Origin: Drosophila pseudoobscura
Lineage: Eukaryota > Arthropoda > Insecta > Diptera > Drosophilidae
Reading direction: 5' to 3'
DNA: 64,000 nt
Assembly: GCF_009870125.1 (NCBI RefSeq)
Contig: NC_046679.1
Location: 16,182,001 to 16,246,000, forward strand
In this document: positions 1-11,360 of the stretch, piece after piece
How positions within the stretch are numbered: position 1 is the stretch's first letter
Layout of the letters: the number at the start of each line of letters is the position of its first letter
Translations under genes and position numbers: made by a program
Notes under the pieces: generated by a model
Told to the model about the DNA's origin: nothing
What the model saw: the letters and a program-made list of their open reading frames with translations, nothing else
The model's database searches: none

Positions 1-1371
1 CGGCTCCGCTCCACTCCGGGTGCTGTGTGGTGATACGTGATATTTGGTTGATTTCGGAAAAGCCACCAGATAACCCCCAGTCAGCCAAACTTGGCATTTG
101 CATTGATTGTGCGGTTGCTGATGCTGCTGCTGTACAGCTCTGCCAAAACTTTATAGTTAGTATCTTTTCCCCACTTCCCTAAGCTGATAATGCGCCCCAA
201 CGCCTGCTACCGACCCCGCACCGCAGCTCCAGTAGTTATTTGGCATCTTTTATTATTTGCATACACAATAAGTTTTTTCTTAGCCACAGTTTTGTTTTGT
301 GGCTTTTGTTAATTCGTTCTTTTGAATGAAATGAATCAACTTTTTCTATCAGTAAGAAAATTCTCTAATATTCGTGCCAGAGTAAAAATGTAAAAAATAC
401 CAAACTCGCGACAATAATCGTTGCATTCAGATTAAATGTATTCTGATTATATATACTGTGATATAAATAATAAAGATGATAAATTTACGGATTCGATAAC
501 AAAGAAATAAGAGTTTAAGTGAGAAAAATCAATTCAATTTTTCACCTTGATCAATCAATCAAATCTTCATTTATGTAGGTCAAGTTCTATCAAAGAGATG
601 AAATAATTATTTAATTGGTGTTGCTAGAATCTCTGCTAATTTGTGTTCGTACGGTTCTCTGGCGCAACCAACTATTCCATACCCCATGGATAATCTGGCC
701 ACATGATCAGTTGACTCTTCCCCAGGCTGCCACTCGGAATAGCGTCACAGTCACGTGCAGGCGTCATGCTGCTCCCCGTATCCGTCCCCGTCTGCCTTTG
801 TAGGCCAATTGGTAATTTTGCGAAGCGGGCAGAAACTTCTTCGCCACTAATGACAAACAATTTGGAAATAGAAATACATAGATATAGAAACAGAAACGGG
901 CGCTAAAATTACAAAATCTAATAACGCGCGGCTAATGCAATCGGGTGAAAGAAAGAAAGCAAGCCAGCTCGGCAGTTGCTGAATGACTGGAGAGAGAGCC
1001 AGCGCTGAATTCCGGCTGGAGAAATGGCCTAAACAGAGAAAGAGAGAGAAACGATGCATGAGAGTTGCTCTGTCTTGGCAGGTGCTGTGAGAGCCACGAT
1101 CTGAGCGGCAGCTCCGTTGGAGCTGCAAGAAAAAGTCAGGCCGGCCAGCCAGTCTAACGACAAGAGCTGAAGCATAAAGACATGCGACGTCGGGTGCAAC
1201 GTCCGTTAGAGTCAGAGTCATTGAACGCTTGCATTTGGCAGCCAAACAAATAATCAAAGCCTCAAACTTAGACCAGAAGACTCCAGACTGAGAAGGCAGC
1301 CGCGTGTTGCACAGTGCCCCCTTATACACAGTGTCTTCCGTCCGCCGCGTGCAACATAAGTATACGTAATC
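1..1371. other. Upstream and 5' UTR region of the CG31559-like gene
   Basis: I find no supportable protein-coding exon here. The last 400 bases rise in GC and carry purine-rich GA tracts (about 950-1050, GAGAGAG type), which resemble GAGA-factor sites often found near fly promoters. An in-frame TAA at 1357-1359 closes the reading frame just before the ATG at 1372, so the coding region does not extend upstream in this exon. I could not place a transcription start; a non-coding first exon could lie here or further upstream. The first 600 bases are AT-rich with no recognisable structure. Confidence 0.5.
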
Positions 1372-4300
1372 ATGGTGGTCGCCACGCCCCCAACCACAGC
1401 AACGGGAGTAGGAGGCAGTAGTAGCAATAGCAGCAGCAGCAGTGGCAGCAATCCGGGTAATTGCTACATGGATCAGTACCAGAAGTACGCCACGCACTGC
1501 GAGCGGGCGGACAGCGGGAACGGAAGCGATCTGGAGAGCAACGGCGTTCCGGCCAAGCCCGCATCGCTGCTGACCGACGACAGCGAGGAGAGTGGTCCCT
1601 CCTCCCTGGGCAGTGACTCCCTCAACTGCAGCAGCACGGAGTACGTGCGTCAGGCGGCCTCCCAGCCCAGCGGCCAGCTGCAGCTGCAGCGGCAGCGGCA
1701 AAAGTCGATACGCATGCTGGGATCCCTGGGCTCCCTGCTGCCGGACTCCCTGCTGCGAGACATACGGGATCGGCGCAGTGCGGAGGAGTACGTGGTGCAG
1801 TACACGGGGACCGTCACTACCCAGGCCGATATCGATACCGATGCCGATGCCGAGGTCAAGGACAAGCCAATGCCAGCGGGCAAGATGTCGTTGCGCCTGT
1901 CCCGCGAGTCGCTTAGCGAGGAGAAAATCGAGGAGCTGCGTGCAGCCGTGGAGAGAGCCAACTTTGTGCAAACCGGTGAGGAGTCGTTGGACAGCATTGA
2001 GGCCGCCTCGCAATCTCTGCCAGTTACCAGCAACATCCACGGCCACAGCCACACCAATGGCAGAGGCAGTGGCAGTGGCAGTGGCAGCAGCAACATCAAC
2101 TACAAATATGCAGACGATCAATACTACAGCTTTCACATTAACGAGCACGAGAACTTTAGCAGCTTCGCGCGTCACGTCGACGGCGACGAGTCGGAGATGG
2201 CCGCGAGCCTAACGGAACAGCAAGATCTCTTCGCCGGCTACCGGGATGTGCGGTGTGGCAGCAGCTCCACCCAGTCTACCATTCGCTCGGCCAAGGGAAC
2301 GGTGCGAGGCGTCAAGAATCGTGTGCGCAATGGAATAGCCACGTTCTTGCAGCTCCAGCAGCAGCCCAATGCCAAGGTGAGTCGAGGTCGAATGAACATG
2401 AGCACACACACATATGTATGTGAATATGTGAATATGGATATGAATATGCAGGGAATTGAGACATTTAGGCATTCAGTTATTCAGAGTTATTCAGTTCCCA
2501 CGGTGTCGGCGTCAACAACGTCTCGTCTGCATGATTGCCCACCACCATTGAGTCATCTGCCCGGGACCGGCCAAATTATGCAATCCCTCGGTGCGATGTG
2601 AGCATCTCTCCGCCGATTGTCTGCCATCCCAATATGCACACGTCTCGTTCAGAGAAAGTGCTACCCAACAATTGAAGATGCCGATGCCGATGCCGATGTG
2701 TGGACTCAGAGTCAGAGCAGCTTTTCAATATCTTTCACATTTCGAATTGACGGCTCACAACCCGCTCATTTTACCCGTAATCTAATGAGCAACTGCTGTC
2801 TCCCCTCCCCTCCCAGCCTGCCCCCAGCCTGCTTGTCCGCCTGGTGGCTCCACACACGAGCTGTGCTTTCAACGTCTCTTCGTTCAGTTTCTTCTTCAAT
2901 TATAATGAAAACCGTTAAGTGGCTTATTTTGTGCTGTGCTGTGCTATGCTGTCTTTGTCTTTGTCGTTTTGTATGCGCTTAGCGCGCGTTTACTACTTGC
3001 TCAGATAGCGCTTGGCTTGGCTTATTCCAGATATCGGCATCGGTCCGACTCAGCGACGTTAGCAACATTTACGTTTCCATGTATCTTTCCATGCTCTTTC
3101 CCAGAGATTGCTCTGTAGTTTGGGTGCGTGGTTTTCGGCTTGGACTCACGACTAATCGCAGTTGTTGGGTTGGGGCGCTGAAACAACAGCTAGCCAACGG
3201 TGCTGAATGGAATTGTCATCGTAAAAGTGGAAATTGTATTAGTTTCTTTTTTTCCGAGGCGTGTTCTGGGAACTAGTTTTGCATAAAACGATCATTAATT
3301 GTTAAAGAAATGAAGAAATCGCTTGATAAATCTCAGATATCGTAGATTTATGTTTATTCACCTGAAGAGCTTTTTATCTGAATGCCAAGATTAAGACAAA
3401 ATTTGATATATTATCTGCCAAGGTTTCGAATCAAAATGGCATCATTTGGGACTCCCATTTTGGGTTCCAAAGATCTTTCAACACTGAAGCTGGAACTTGT
3501 TCCCATTTGATGGACTATCATCGACCATTTTTCCGCCCGCTTACGCGCTTTTCCCCCATTTCCTAATATCAACCATGACTCGAAAAGAAATCTTTTCTGC
3601 TCCGGCAATAGTCCATAAATACATTTTCGGCTTGGAATTGTTTTTTTATTTTTATTTTTATGCTTTTTAATTTTTATTAGTCTGGCTGCTGCTCTCATTT
3701 GGTTTCCTCTGCACAAAGCGACTTAGAAATTTCCCTTTATCTAATTAAATGAACAGATTTTAGATCATTTTAATTGTGTTGCTTGTGGCTTTCTTGCTTT
3801 TCACTTTCTGAGCCATGGAGCAAGACCTGATGAATTGACGGAGCGACGGCTGGCGTTGGCCCGCCTTCGACCGACAGTCGAGAAACAGCACAACGGATCG
3901 GCATAAATTAAGTAGATGCTAAATGAATGGATATGTTTTATGGCCTTATAGCGGCTCACATGCAAATTAGCCAGCCAGCCAGATACTCTACTCAGACACT
4001 CGGACGGATGGTAGGAAGCATTCAGAGACCAACAATAGGAAAAGTGAGATGATGTTAATTATAATGCAGGCCTGGCATTCCAGGCCATTCCATTCCACTC
4101 TCGTATGCAGAGCAGTAAAAATCGAAAGTGAAAATCTGACTGGCATCTGGCATTGTTTCGTATCGTGGCCGATTGTTTAGCCCTTCGGCGCTTGAAGCCC
4201 TAATTAGAGCAATCGACGGATTTTTGATGGTTACAAATTGAAGGTGCTTGCACACAAAAAGCACAACTCACTTTGTCACCTTCGAGAAGCATCAGCAGTC

Positions 4301-6644
4301 GCTGTCGCAGTCGCAACAACAACCTCATGGGTTGAGGCATCACTGGCATTAGCCTCGTATCTCGATGTGTGTTGCTCAACTCTTCGATTGGCAATCACTC
4401 TGCTCCGACTGCTCGCTGCTGGCTATTGGCCATACAAGTGACCTGCTTTCTCTTTTGTCCATTAATATGTAGCAGAGCAGCGCGCTGCGTTGTTGCTGCT
4501 GTGGCTGATGCTGCTTCTGAGGCGACTGCGGCGACGACGACTGCAGCTCGACAAAAGTCGCGCCGAGGTTAGCCGTGCAAATCACGTGTTGTAATTGTTA
4601 ATTGCCGGTGTGTTTATGTTTTTGGCAATGCAAATTATAGCCAAGAGTTGACATTGAACCACTGTCCCAACAGACAGTATTGGCTGGGACCCGCGTATAG
4701 AAATGGGAGTTTAGTTTTCTCCAGCAGACACTGCACCAATGCAGCAGTGCACCAATGCAGCAGTGCAGCATTGCAGCAGTGGCAGTGCCAGGGACATACT
4801 GGGCAGACAATTGCTGAAATTGAATTGGAAAAACAGCTTAGCGGCGACGTTCACTTCGCTCCGGCCTGGAGTTGACTTTCCATTTGACCGCAGCTCGTTT
4901 GTTGTTTGTTGTTTGTTGCTTGCTGGATGTTTGGTTGTTTATTGTTGATTTGGTTCGTGCTGCGTGGCTTTGAACTTTTTTTCTTGATTTTGATTTTGTC
5001 ATGAAATATTTTTCTCGCGTTTGTCGCTGACAACGGCACATGCAGCTGCACTTTGTCGCTGTCTCTCTATCTGCATCTCCACGGCGCAGGCTCTGTCGCC
5101 GTGTTTGTCTTTCTCTCTTCATTTCGTTTCAGTCGCCTGCTTATTAATTTTCTTTCTTTCTATTGCAATGCAAATTCTCGTCACACCGGTTTGGGGATGC
5201 TGCAGTCCCCCCAAACCCAAACCACTCCGAACCCCACACTGCCTCTGCCCACTCCACGCTGCATAGTTCATTGATACCAGAGCTCTGTCCGCCCGGTTCG
5301 GTTTGGTGCGGTTCGGCTCGGTTCATTAGCCAAAGCAGACGCCACCAAAGTTGGCCAACTAACGGAAATGTTAATTGTCAAATGAAATGAACGAACCCCC
5401 CTGAGCCGAACCGGTTGAGGCTTACAAAATAAGACATCATAAATTGTCGGGAAAACATTCCAGATTTCCATTGTACGAGTACGATTGCCTGTTGCTGCTG
5501 CTGCCTGTCGATTGCCTAGCAGTTTTCCTATTATTGCTTAATTGTATTGATTAATAGGATTTTGAGTGACATGCAGAGTTGGCTGCTGGCAGCTGTCTGC
5601 TGGCTGGTGGTTACGTGACTCCAAGCTAATGAACCCAACGGCTTGGAGAGTGCGCTGTGCCTAAGATTGAAGTTTTCCATGCATGAGGCCCAACCAGTTC
5701 TCCCGAATTGCATTCCTGTTTGCTAGCAAGACCTGATTTCTACCTAATTCTTGCATCAGCCCCTGCAATCAAATATGAGTTTTGCATCATTAGGCGGTAG
5801 TCCTCTTGGTTTTCCCGTTGCCATTGGCATTGTCATCGCCTTTAGATTGAAATCGATTGTCTGTAATAATCTATCGCAGCTTAAAGTTGGCGATTCTTCC
5901 GCGTTGCTTTTGTCTCTTTTTTTCAGACTGGCCTGGCCTTCATCCTCACAAACTAGAGACCCAATTTGGACATGCCGTTCTTGCATGACCATGACAAACA
6001 CTGAAATCCGCGCTCTGTGGCGAATGTTGCGCCAATTTCCAGTTTTTGGTGGCCTGCTTTTAGCCACCGACCCAGTCAACGTCAACTCGACTCGACTCCG
6101 GCAATAACCAGAACTCGAACTCGAACTAATCTGTTGCTCTTTTTCCACCTCTTCTCCTATCCACCCACAGTGCTACAAAGAGAAAGACCTGGGAAAAGTG
6201 GTGCTGTACACCACCAGCATGGGCATTATACGGGACACCTACACGAAATGTGCCAATGTCAAGCAGATTCTGCGCACTCTGCTGATCAAGTTCGAGGAGC
6301 GGGATGTCTTCATGAGCGTCGAGTACCAGGCCGAGATGCGCCAGCGCATGCAGACCTCCCATGTCCGAGTGCCCCAGCTGTATGTCGAGGGCCAGCACAT
6401 CGGCGACGCGGACACAGTGGAGCGGTTGAACGAGTCCGGGGAGCTTCGCCAGCTACTCAAGCCGTACAAGTCCATTTCCAGCACCTACACCTGCCAGACC
6501 TGCGGCGGCTACCGCCTGCTGCCCTGTCCCTCCTGCAACGGGTCCAAGAAGTCCGTTCACCGGAACCACTTTACGGCCGAGTTCGTGGCCCTCAAATGCA
6601 TGAACTGCGACGAGGTAGGACTGGTCAAGTGCCACAACTGCTGA
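1372..6644 (+). CDS. CG31559: Glutaredoxin domain-containing cysteine-rich protein (GRXCR1-like, CG31559 orthologue)
   Basis: Two coding exons, 1372-2376 and 6171-6644, join in phase 0 across a 3794-nt intron (donor GTGAGT at 2377, acceptor CCCACAG at 6170) to give 492 residues. The start is the first ATG after an in-frame TAA at 1357. Residues 1-335 are a low-complexity Ser/Gly/Gln/acidic region. Residues 345 to about 435 form a glutaredoxin-like fold: VVLYTT strand, the thioredoxin-fold cis-Pro motif VRVPQLYV with P403, and a GD motif at 413-414. The usual CPYC active site is absent; only C362 remains nearby. The C-terminus has four CxxC pairs (443/446, 454/457, 478/481, 489/492), probably zinc-binding, and ends on the last cysteine. 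This layout is that of vertebrate GRXCR1, linked to actin-rich stereocilia. The paralogue CG12206 is the alternative, but the neighbouring Obp83 genes favour CG31559. The biochemical role in flies is not evident from sequence. Confidence 0.9.
2377..6170 (+). other. Intron of the CG31559-like gene
   Basis: A 3.8 kb intron bounded by GTGAGT and CCCACAG. It holds AT-rich stretches, CAG/CTG triplet runs (around 4485-4540 and 4730-4790) and several longish open frames without splice or codon support. I see no nested gene. One copy of the recurrent 8-mer TACGAGTA lies at 5474. Confidence 0.7.
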
Positions 6645-9600
6645 GGAGAGCCCGGGACTGGACTGGACTGGATCCGGAGCTGGAGTGCGGACTGTCTGTA
6701 TAGCTCATAAGTGTTTCTGCATTTTATATCCGCTCAGCCTTTATTTTTTGCGTGTAAATCAAGCTAATCGTAAGCCCTGTTAAGCTTAGTCAGCAATTAA
6801 CAACAAGCAGCATATTCTAGTTCTAAGTAGTAAATAGTTTAAAAAGAATATGTCCTTCTTGTGTGCTTATTTTCCTACTTCAGAGGGAGATGGAGCTAAG
6901 ATATGTGGATCCTGATGGCACGGCAAAGCGGACATATAATTAGTTTTCCCCGAATGTTTCGCAAATATTTGAAATGCTGTTAAGCTGATTGAACCTACAA
7001 TTTTTATTCATTTTCCATTGAACCACAAAGTATGAAAAACTGCATTCTGATTTGGATTTCCATTAAACTCTGCATGGCATGCCATCTAATTGACTCTAAA
7101 TTAATTTTGTGCATTTGCTGATTGAATTGCATACTTTTTGGCTTGATGCGTTTTGAATAGTATAGGATGTTATTTTGGGTAGAAATTTAATTCTGGAAAC
7201 AGCAAAAAGGGCAAAACTGACCTTTGATTCCAACAGCACCCCAGGCATTATTCGTTGGCGTCCGTGAAAGTGAATTATGGACTAACTTAAGTGCAGTAGC
7301 ACCCAAAACTATGCCCCACAATGTGGGCCAAACAGCGACAGAGGCAGAGTATACATTTCAGGAAATAGTTTAATATTATGGAGGGGCAAGGACATGTAGC
7401 CATGTACAAGTGTATCGGGGTATTTTTGTGTGTGTGTGTGTGTACGGGTAAGTAAGCTTCAACTCCGCCATGATTGCTTTCCACTCGGCCCTCCTGCATC
7501 TATTCCATTCGCCCTGGCTCTTGGCAATTATGTAAACCAGCTTCTCTCCTTCCCTCTCTCGCTCTCTCTCCCTCTGAACCACACCGACCATGCAATTTTC
7601 TCGCGCCATTTAATTTTTGTCGGCCTGCCCCTGCTCGAGTCGGAAGGGACGTCTACGTTTGCCTTTCTGCCAGTTAGCCAGTCAGCCTGGCCCCAACCAT
7701 TTGCCGTTGCTATTTGCTTTTGGTGTCTTTGTTAGTTATTGTTATAGCCCCTTTTAATGTTATTTTCCACTTGGCTCACACTTTTGTTAACATGCCACCC
7801 TCACGCACTGAGCCACCTACCAAGCAGCCAGAAGCCAGCCAGCAACCAACTGACCAACCGAACTGACCGGCAGCCAGCGAAGGAAAAACAACCAGCCAAA
7901 CCCTTTCGTGGGCTCTTCAGCCCCAGCCTCAGCATCAGAATCAGAAGCAGCAGCGACGAGGCATGGCATGGCTGAAATTGTTATGCTTCCGCTGCCTGAC
8001 TGGCCCCCCAGATCGTTAAATTCACAGGCGGCTACATTGTAATTACCAAGCGGACCCACGGAGCCGTCGAGCGAGCCACCGAACGACCCACCGAGCGACC
8101 CGTCGAGCTGTTGGCCCAAATCCTCAGCCAAGGCGGCTTGATTTATGTGCCAACAGCGGCGTCGTCATACGCAATTTTTCATAAACAATTTGGCACAATA
8201 ACACACAATATTCCAAGGGGTTGTGGTGCTCGGATTGGAGTTCTGCCTGGCTTTGGGTTTGGGGTCGTCGTCGTGGTCCGTGATCGGGGTCCTTGGAGCC
8301 GAGAACTGAGAGTGCGAGGAGCCACCGAAAAATATTAAAATATATATATTGTAAATACCGGTAATGCTGGCAAACGGTGGCGTCATGTGAGTGTCGTCTG
8401 GTGGCCACACAGCTGGATGGAACCACAGCACCGTACAGCACACAGCACGGTATGCGATGGAAGACCTGGGGGGCCCTGTCCTGTCGCTCTGTATTTGAGT
8501 CGAGTTCCGTTGTGCCACATAATGGCAGCTGGTCGCTGTCGCCTGGCAGTTAAGCCAATACCAGGACAGAGCAGTGTAGAGCAGAGTCCCCGTTCCAGGC
8601 ATTGCCTTGAATCGCTGGCATTGTTAACTTTATCCGCGGTAATTAGTTTATGCGCGCAATTTCATGTGCAATTTGGTCATTAAACATTTTTTGTGCCCTC
8701 CCTCTCTGTGTGGGTGTGTGCAGTATTATTTGGCATTTTCAGAATGGGGTCTGTGGCATGGTCCGGAAATATTGTACGAGAGCATCTGAAAACGAAAGCG
8801 CTGCATACTCTCGGGCACAGGTGTTTTCGGGAGCTCTGGCTCACTATAAATTAGTGTGTCAAGCGGACGGCAGCATCGCATCGCATCGCTCCCAATTGGC
8901 GACAAATAAAATTAGCCACACATTATGTTTTTGGCAAAAACTTTCAAATTGTTTTGGCCTGCCTCCGGCCACGGAGGCAACCGAGCCGCACCACACCGCA
9001 CCGCACCGTACCGCATCCCACAGTCAGCTCATTACACTCTTTGTTGTTCTCTCGACGAATCGGGTAGGGCTGGCTGGGCTACAAATCACGGGCAGCTACT
9101 CAACGGATTATTAAGTGAAAATTATGGCACTCCAAAGGCTCATAAAGCATTTACAATGCTGCTGTCGGGGCAGCCGCAGCGGTTAGTTACATTTTTTATT
9201 GTCATTTGGCTGGGCGTAGCCCAAACCTAACCCATTTGCCAGTTGTCTGCCATAAAACTAACATAGCTCACATTATGGAGCACAGTTGGGGCACCATTCT
9301 AAGCGGAGCCCCATCGTACAGGGAGCTGGCCAGAGCCGTCTTTTCTCTGCTCAACGGTCTACTCTGAGTGTGTGCATAAGTTTTAATCTGGCTTCGTTAC
9401 AATCAGCAGGATCCTTTCGTGCGATTCTGCAGTTGTTTGCTCTAAAAAAAGTATGTGGCAGGCGATAGAATAGTGCTTTACTAGACGAAAGAAGAAATAC
9501 CCTTTCCCTGAGAGGACAATGCCTGCAACTTAAACTTATAGCTGCAACCTTTGAGTTGAGCATTCAGTAAATATGCCATCAGTCAATGCTCGTGTCGTAT

Positions 9601-10421
9601 CTTTATATTACCACCAAAAAAAGCGAGCAAAGTGCATAACAATTCGAAAGTAATGCGCCTTGAGCAGTAAATAAAATAAAAAGGCAAAGTGCGGCCAAGA
9701 GATAGCAAAAGTAAGCAAAGAATTGATTAAAATTTACGGGTATGCTCCCACCCCGCCCTCACACATACGTACATGCACCACACACACACACGATATGTAC
9801 TATAAAGATATATCACACCCTGGCAGCCATCCGCTTTTATCGAAAGTTCGCCTTTCGCCTCCTCCTTGTGGGACGATGGGCCGATGTGCGATGGCGGGGG
9901 CGGATTGAACAACATTTTGATTAAATTATTTTAATGGCAAGTGCGAGATATATGGTAAATATATGCGCTGAAGCTGAAGCTGGATCTATCGCTGTCTCAT
10001 CTTGTTCTACTTGTGCAGCAGCCAATTAATTCAGCTGCGAACTATTAAAGCACACACTGGGCGCTCATAAATTGAGGCACGGTTTGGTAGGTGGAGATGG
10101 AGTTGGAGATGGAGGAAACAGACACAGACACAGAACCAAAACCAGCAAGAGGATCAAGACAGGGCAGGGCACAACTGGCAGGAGCAACAGCAGCAGGAAC
10201 AGAACATCATGAACGAATTCTCCAGAGTGAGCTGTAAATGACTGAATATTTCATAGACGCGATTCCGTATAGATGCAGGATGCAAAGGCGCTGCCAGAAC
10301 AGAAACAGCTGAAGTTCGGCTGTATTAGCTAAGCAAGCAGCTGATGTACGGCACGGGCCTGGGGCACGGATTTGCCACAGTCACTTTGGCTGTATTCCCT
10401 TCCTTTTTTGTGTTCTGCATT

Positions 10422-10448
10422 GGGTTGGGGTCGGGGTTGGGGTTGGGG
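10422..10448 (+). other. Potential G-quadruplex tract (GGGTTGGGGTCGGGG type)
   Basis: Five runs of three or four G are separated by TT or TC, a strong match to the G-quadruplex pattern G3+N1-7. It lies in the gene-poor spacer. The unit GGGGTT resembles ciliate-type telomeric repeats but is only a few copies long, so it is more likely a simple-sequence expansion. Confidence 0.5.
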
Positions 10449-11327
10449 CACCTGCCCGCATAAAGCGTCTCGGCGCTGTCTCTCCCAGAAGATATTTCTA
10501 TCTCTGCGAGTATAGTACCTCGTTGCCTGGTCCCCTATTTTCCTGTCGTTCTCCGCTCTTCGTGCACTGCTTCTCTGACTGACTGGTAAATATTTATTGA
10601 ACACGATTCGCTCGTTAGGCGGACGCAGCACACACATCGAGAGAGAGGAGTCGAGCGGAGTCCCTCATGTCTGTTGCTCTGTTGCTCTGTTGCTGTGTCT
10701 CGCATATTCGTTTTTCACTTTGATTCATTCTGTAGCATTTTTCAATTTCTTTGTATAAAGCTATACCCTAACCAACGGATGCATTAGCTGTGTCCTAAAA
10801 GAAAAGACTTCAGCTTTCATCCACTTCAACTTAATGATAATGATAGGATGTTATCTCATATTAACTGCGTGGGTAAACAAGTTCAACTTCGACAAAGGAC
10901 CTATGTGTTTGCTCAGGCAGCAGAGTATCATCGCTCGGACCAATTGGAAATGGAATTTTCTCTGCTAGATTTTTCTTGATTCTTATCTAGGACGCTATGC
11001 TCCTAGTCGAGCGATCTGTGTGCAAATTTTCATCTGTCCTTGTGTGGATGTGTCCCAGGAGTGTGTGCGTGGATGTGTTAGTTTTAAATTTCGGCTTAGC
11101 CTGGCCGCCGGCTCAATAGGCCAGGCAGAAAGAAGCAGTTAATAAAATCCCTTGACACGAAGGCGTTTACATAAGCTTTTAGCAAATAATTGAGTGTGCG
11201 TGCCTTTGTTGTTGTTTTTGTTGTTGTTGGACGAAGTTGTTGGCGCTGCTTGCACGTGTATCGTGCGATTGGGAAAATTGCTCGGATTGGATACACGCCC
11301 AGTCCCCGAGGCCCCCAAGGAACTCAA

Positions 11328-11360
11328 CCCAAGCCCAAGCCCAAGCCCAAGCCCATGCCC
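11328..11360 (+). repeat. Short tandem hexamer tract (CCAAGC)n
   Basis: About five copies of a hexamer of type AAGCCC, with the last copy altered to ATGCCC. It belongs to a class of short CCNAGN-type hexamer tracts seen at many places in this window. Confidence 0.8.

Noticed and set aside
847..2175. 442-codon open frame on the minus strand opposite CG31559 exon 1
   Set aside because: Shadow of the real exon, which has splice continuity and a recognisable family on the plus strand; the antisense frame does not start with ATG-supported coding sequence and has no domain.
8650..9114. 154-codon open frame on the plus strand
   Set aside because: Contains translated CACCGCA repeats and no coding signature; no supporting splice sites.
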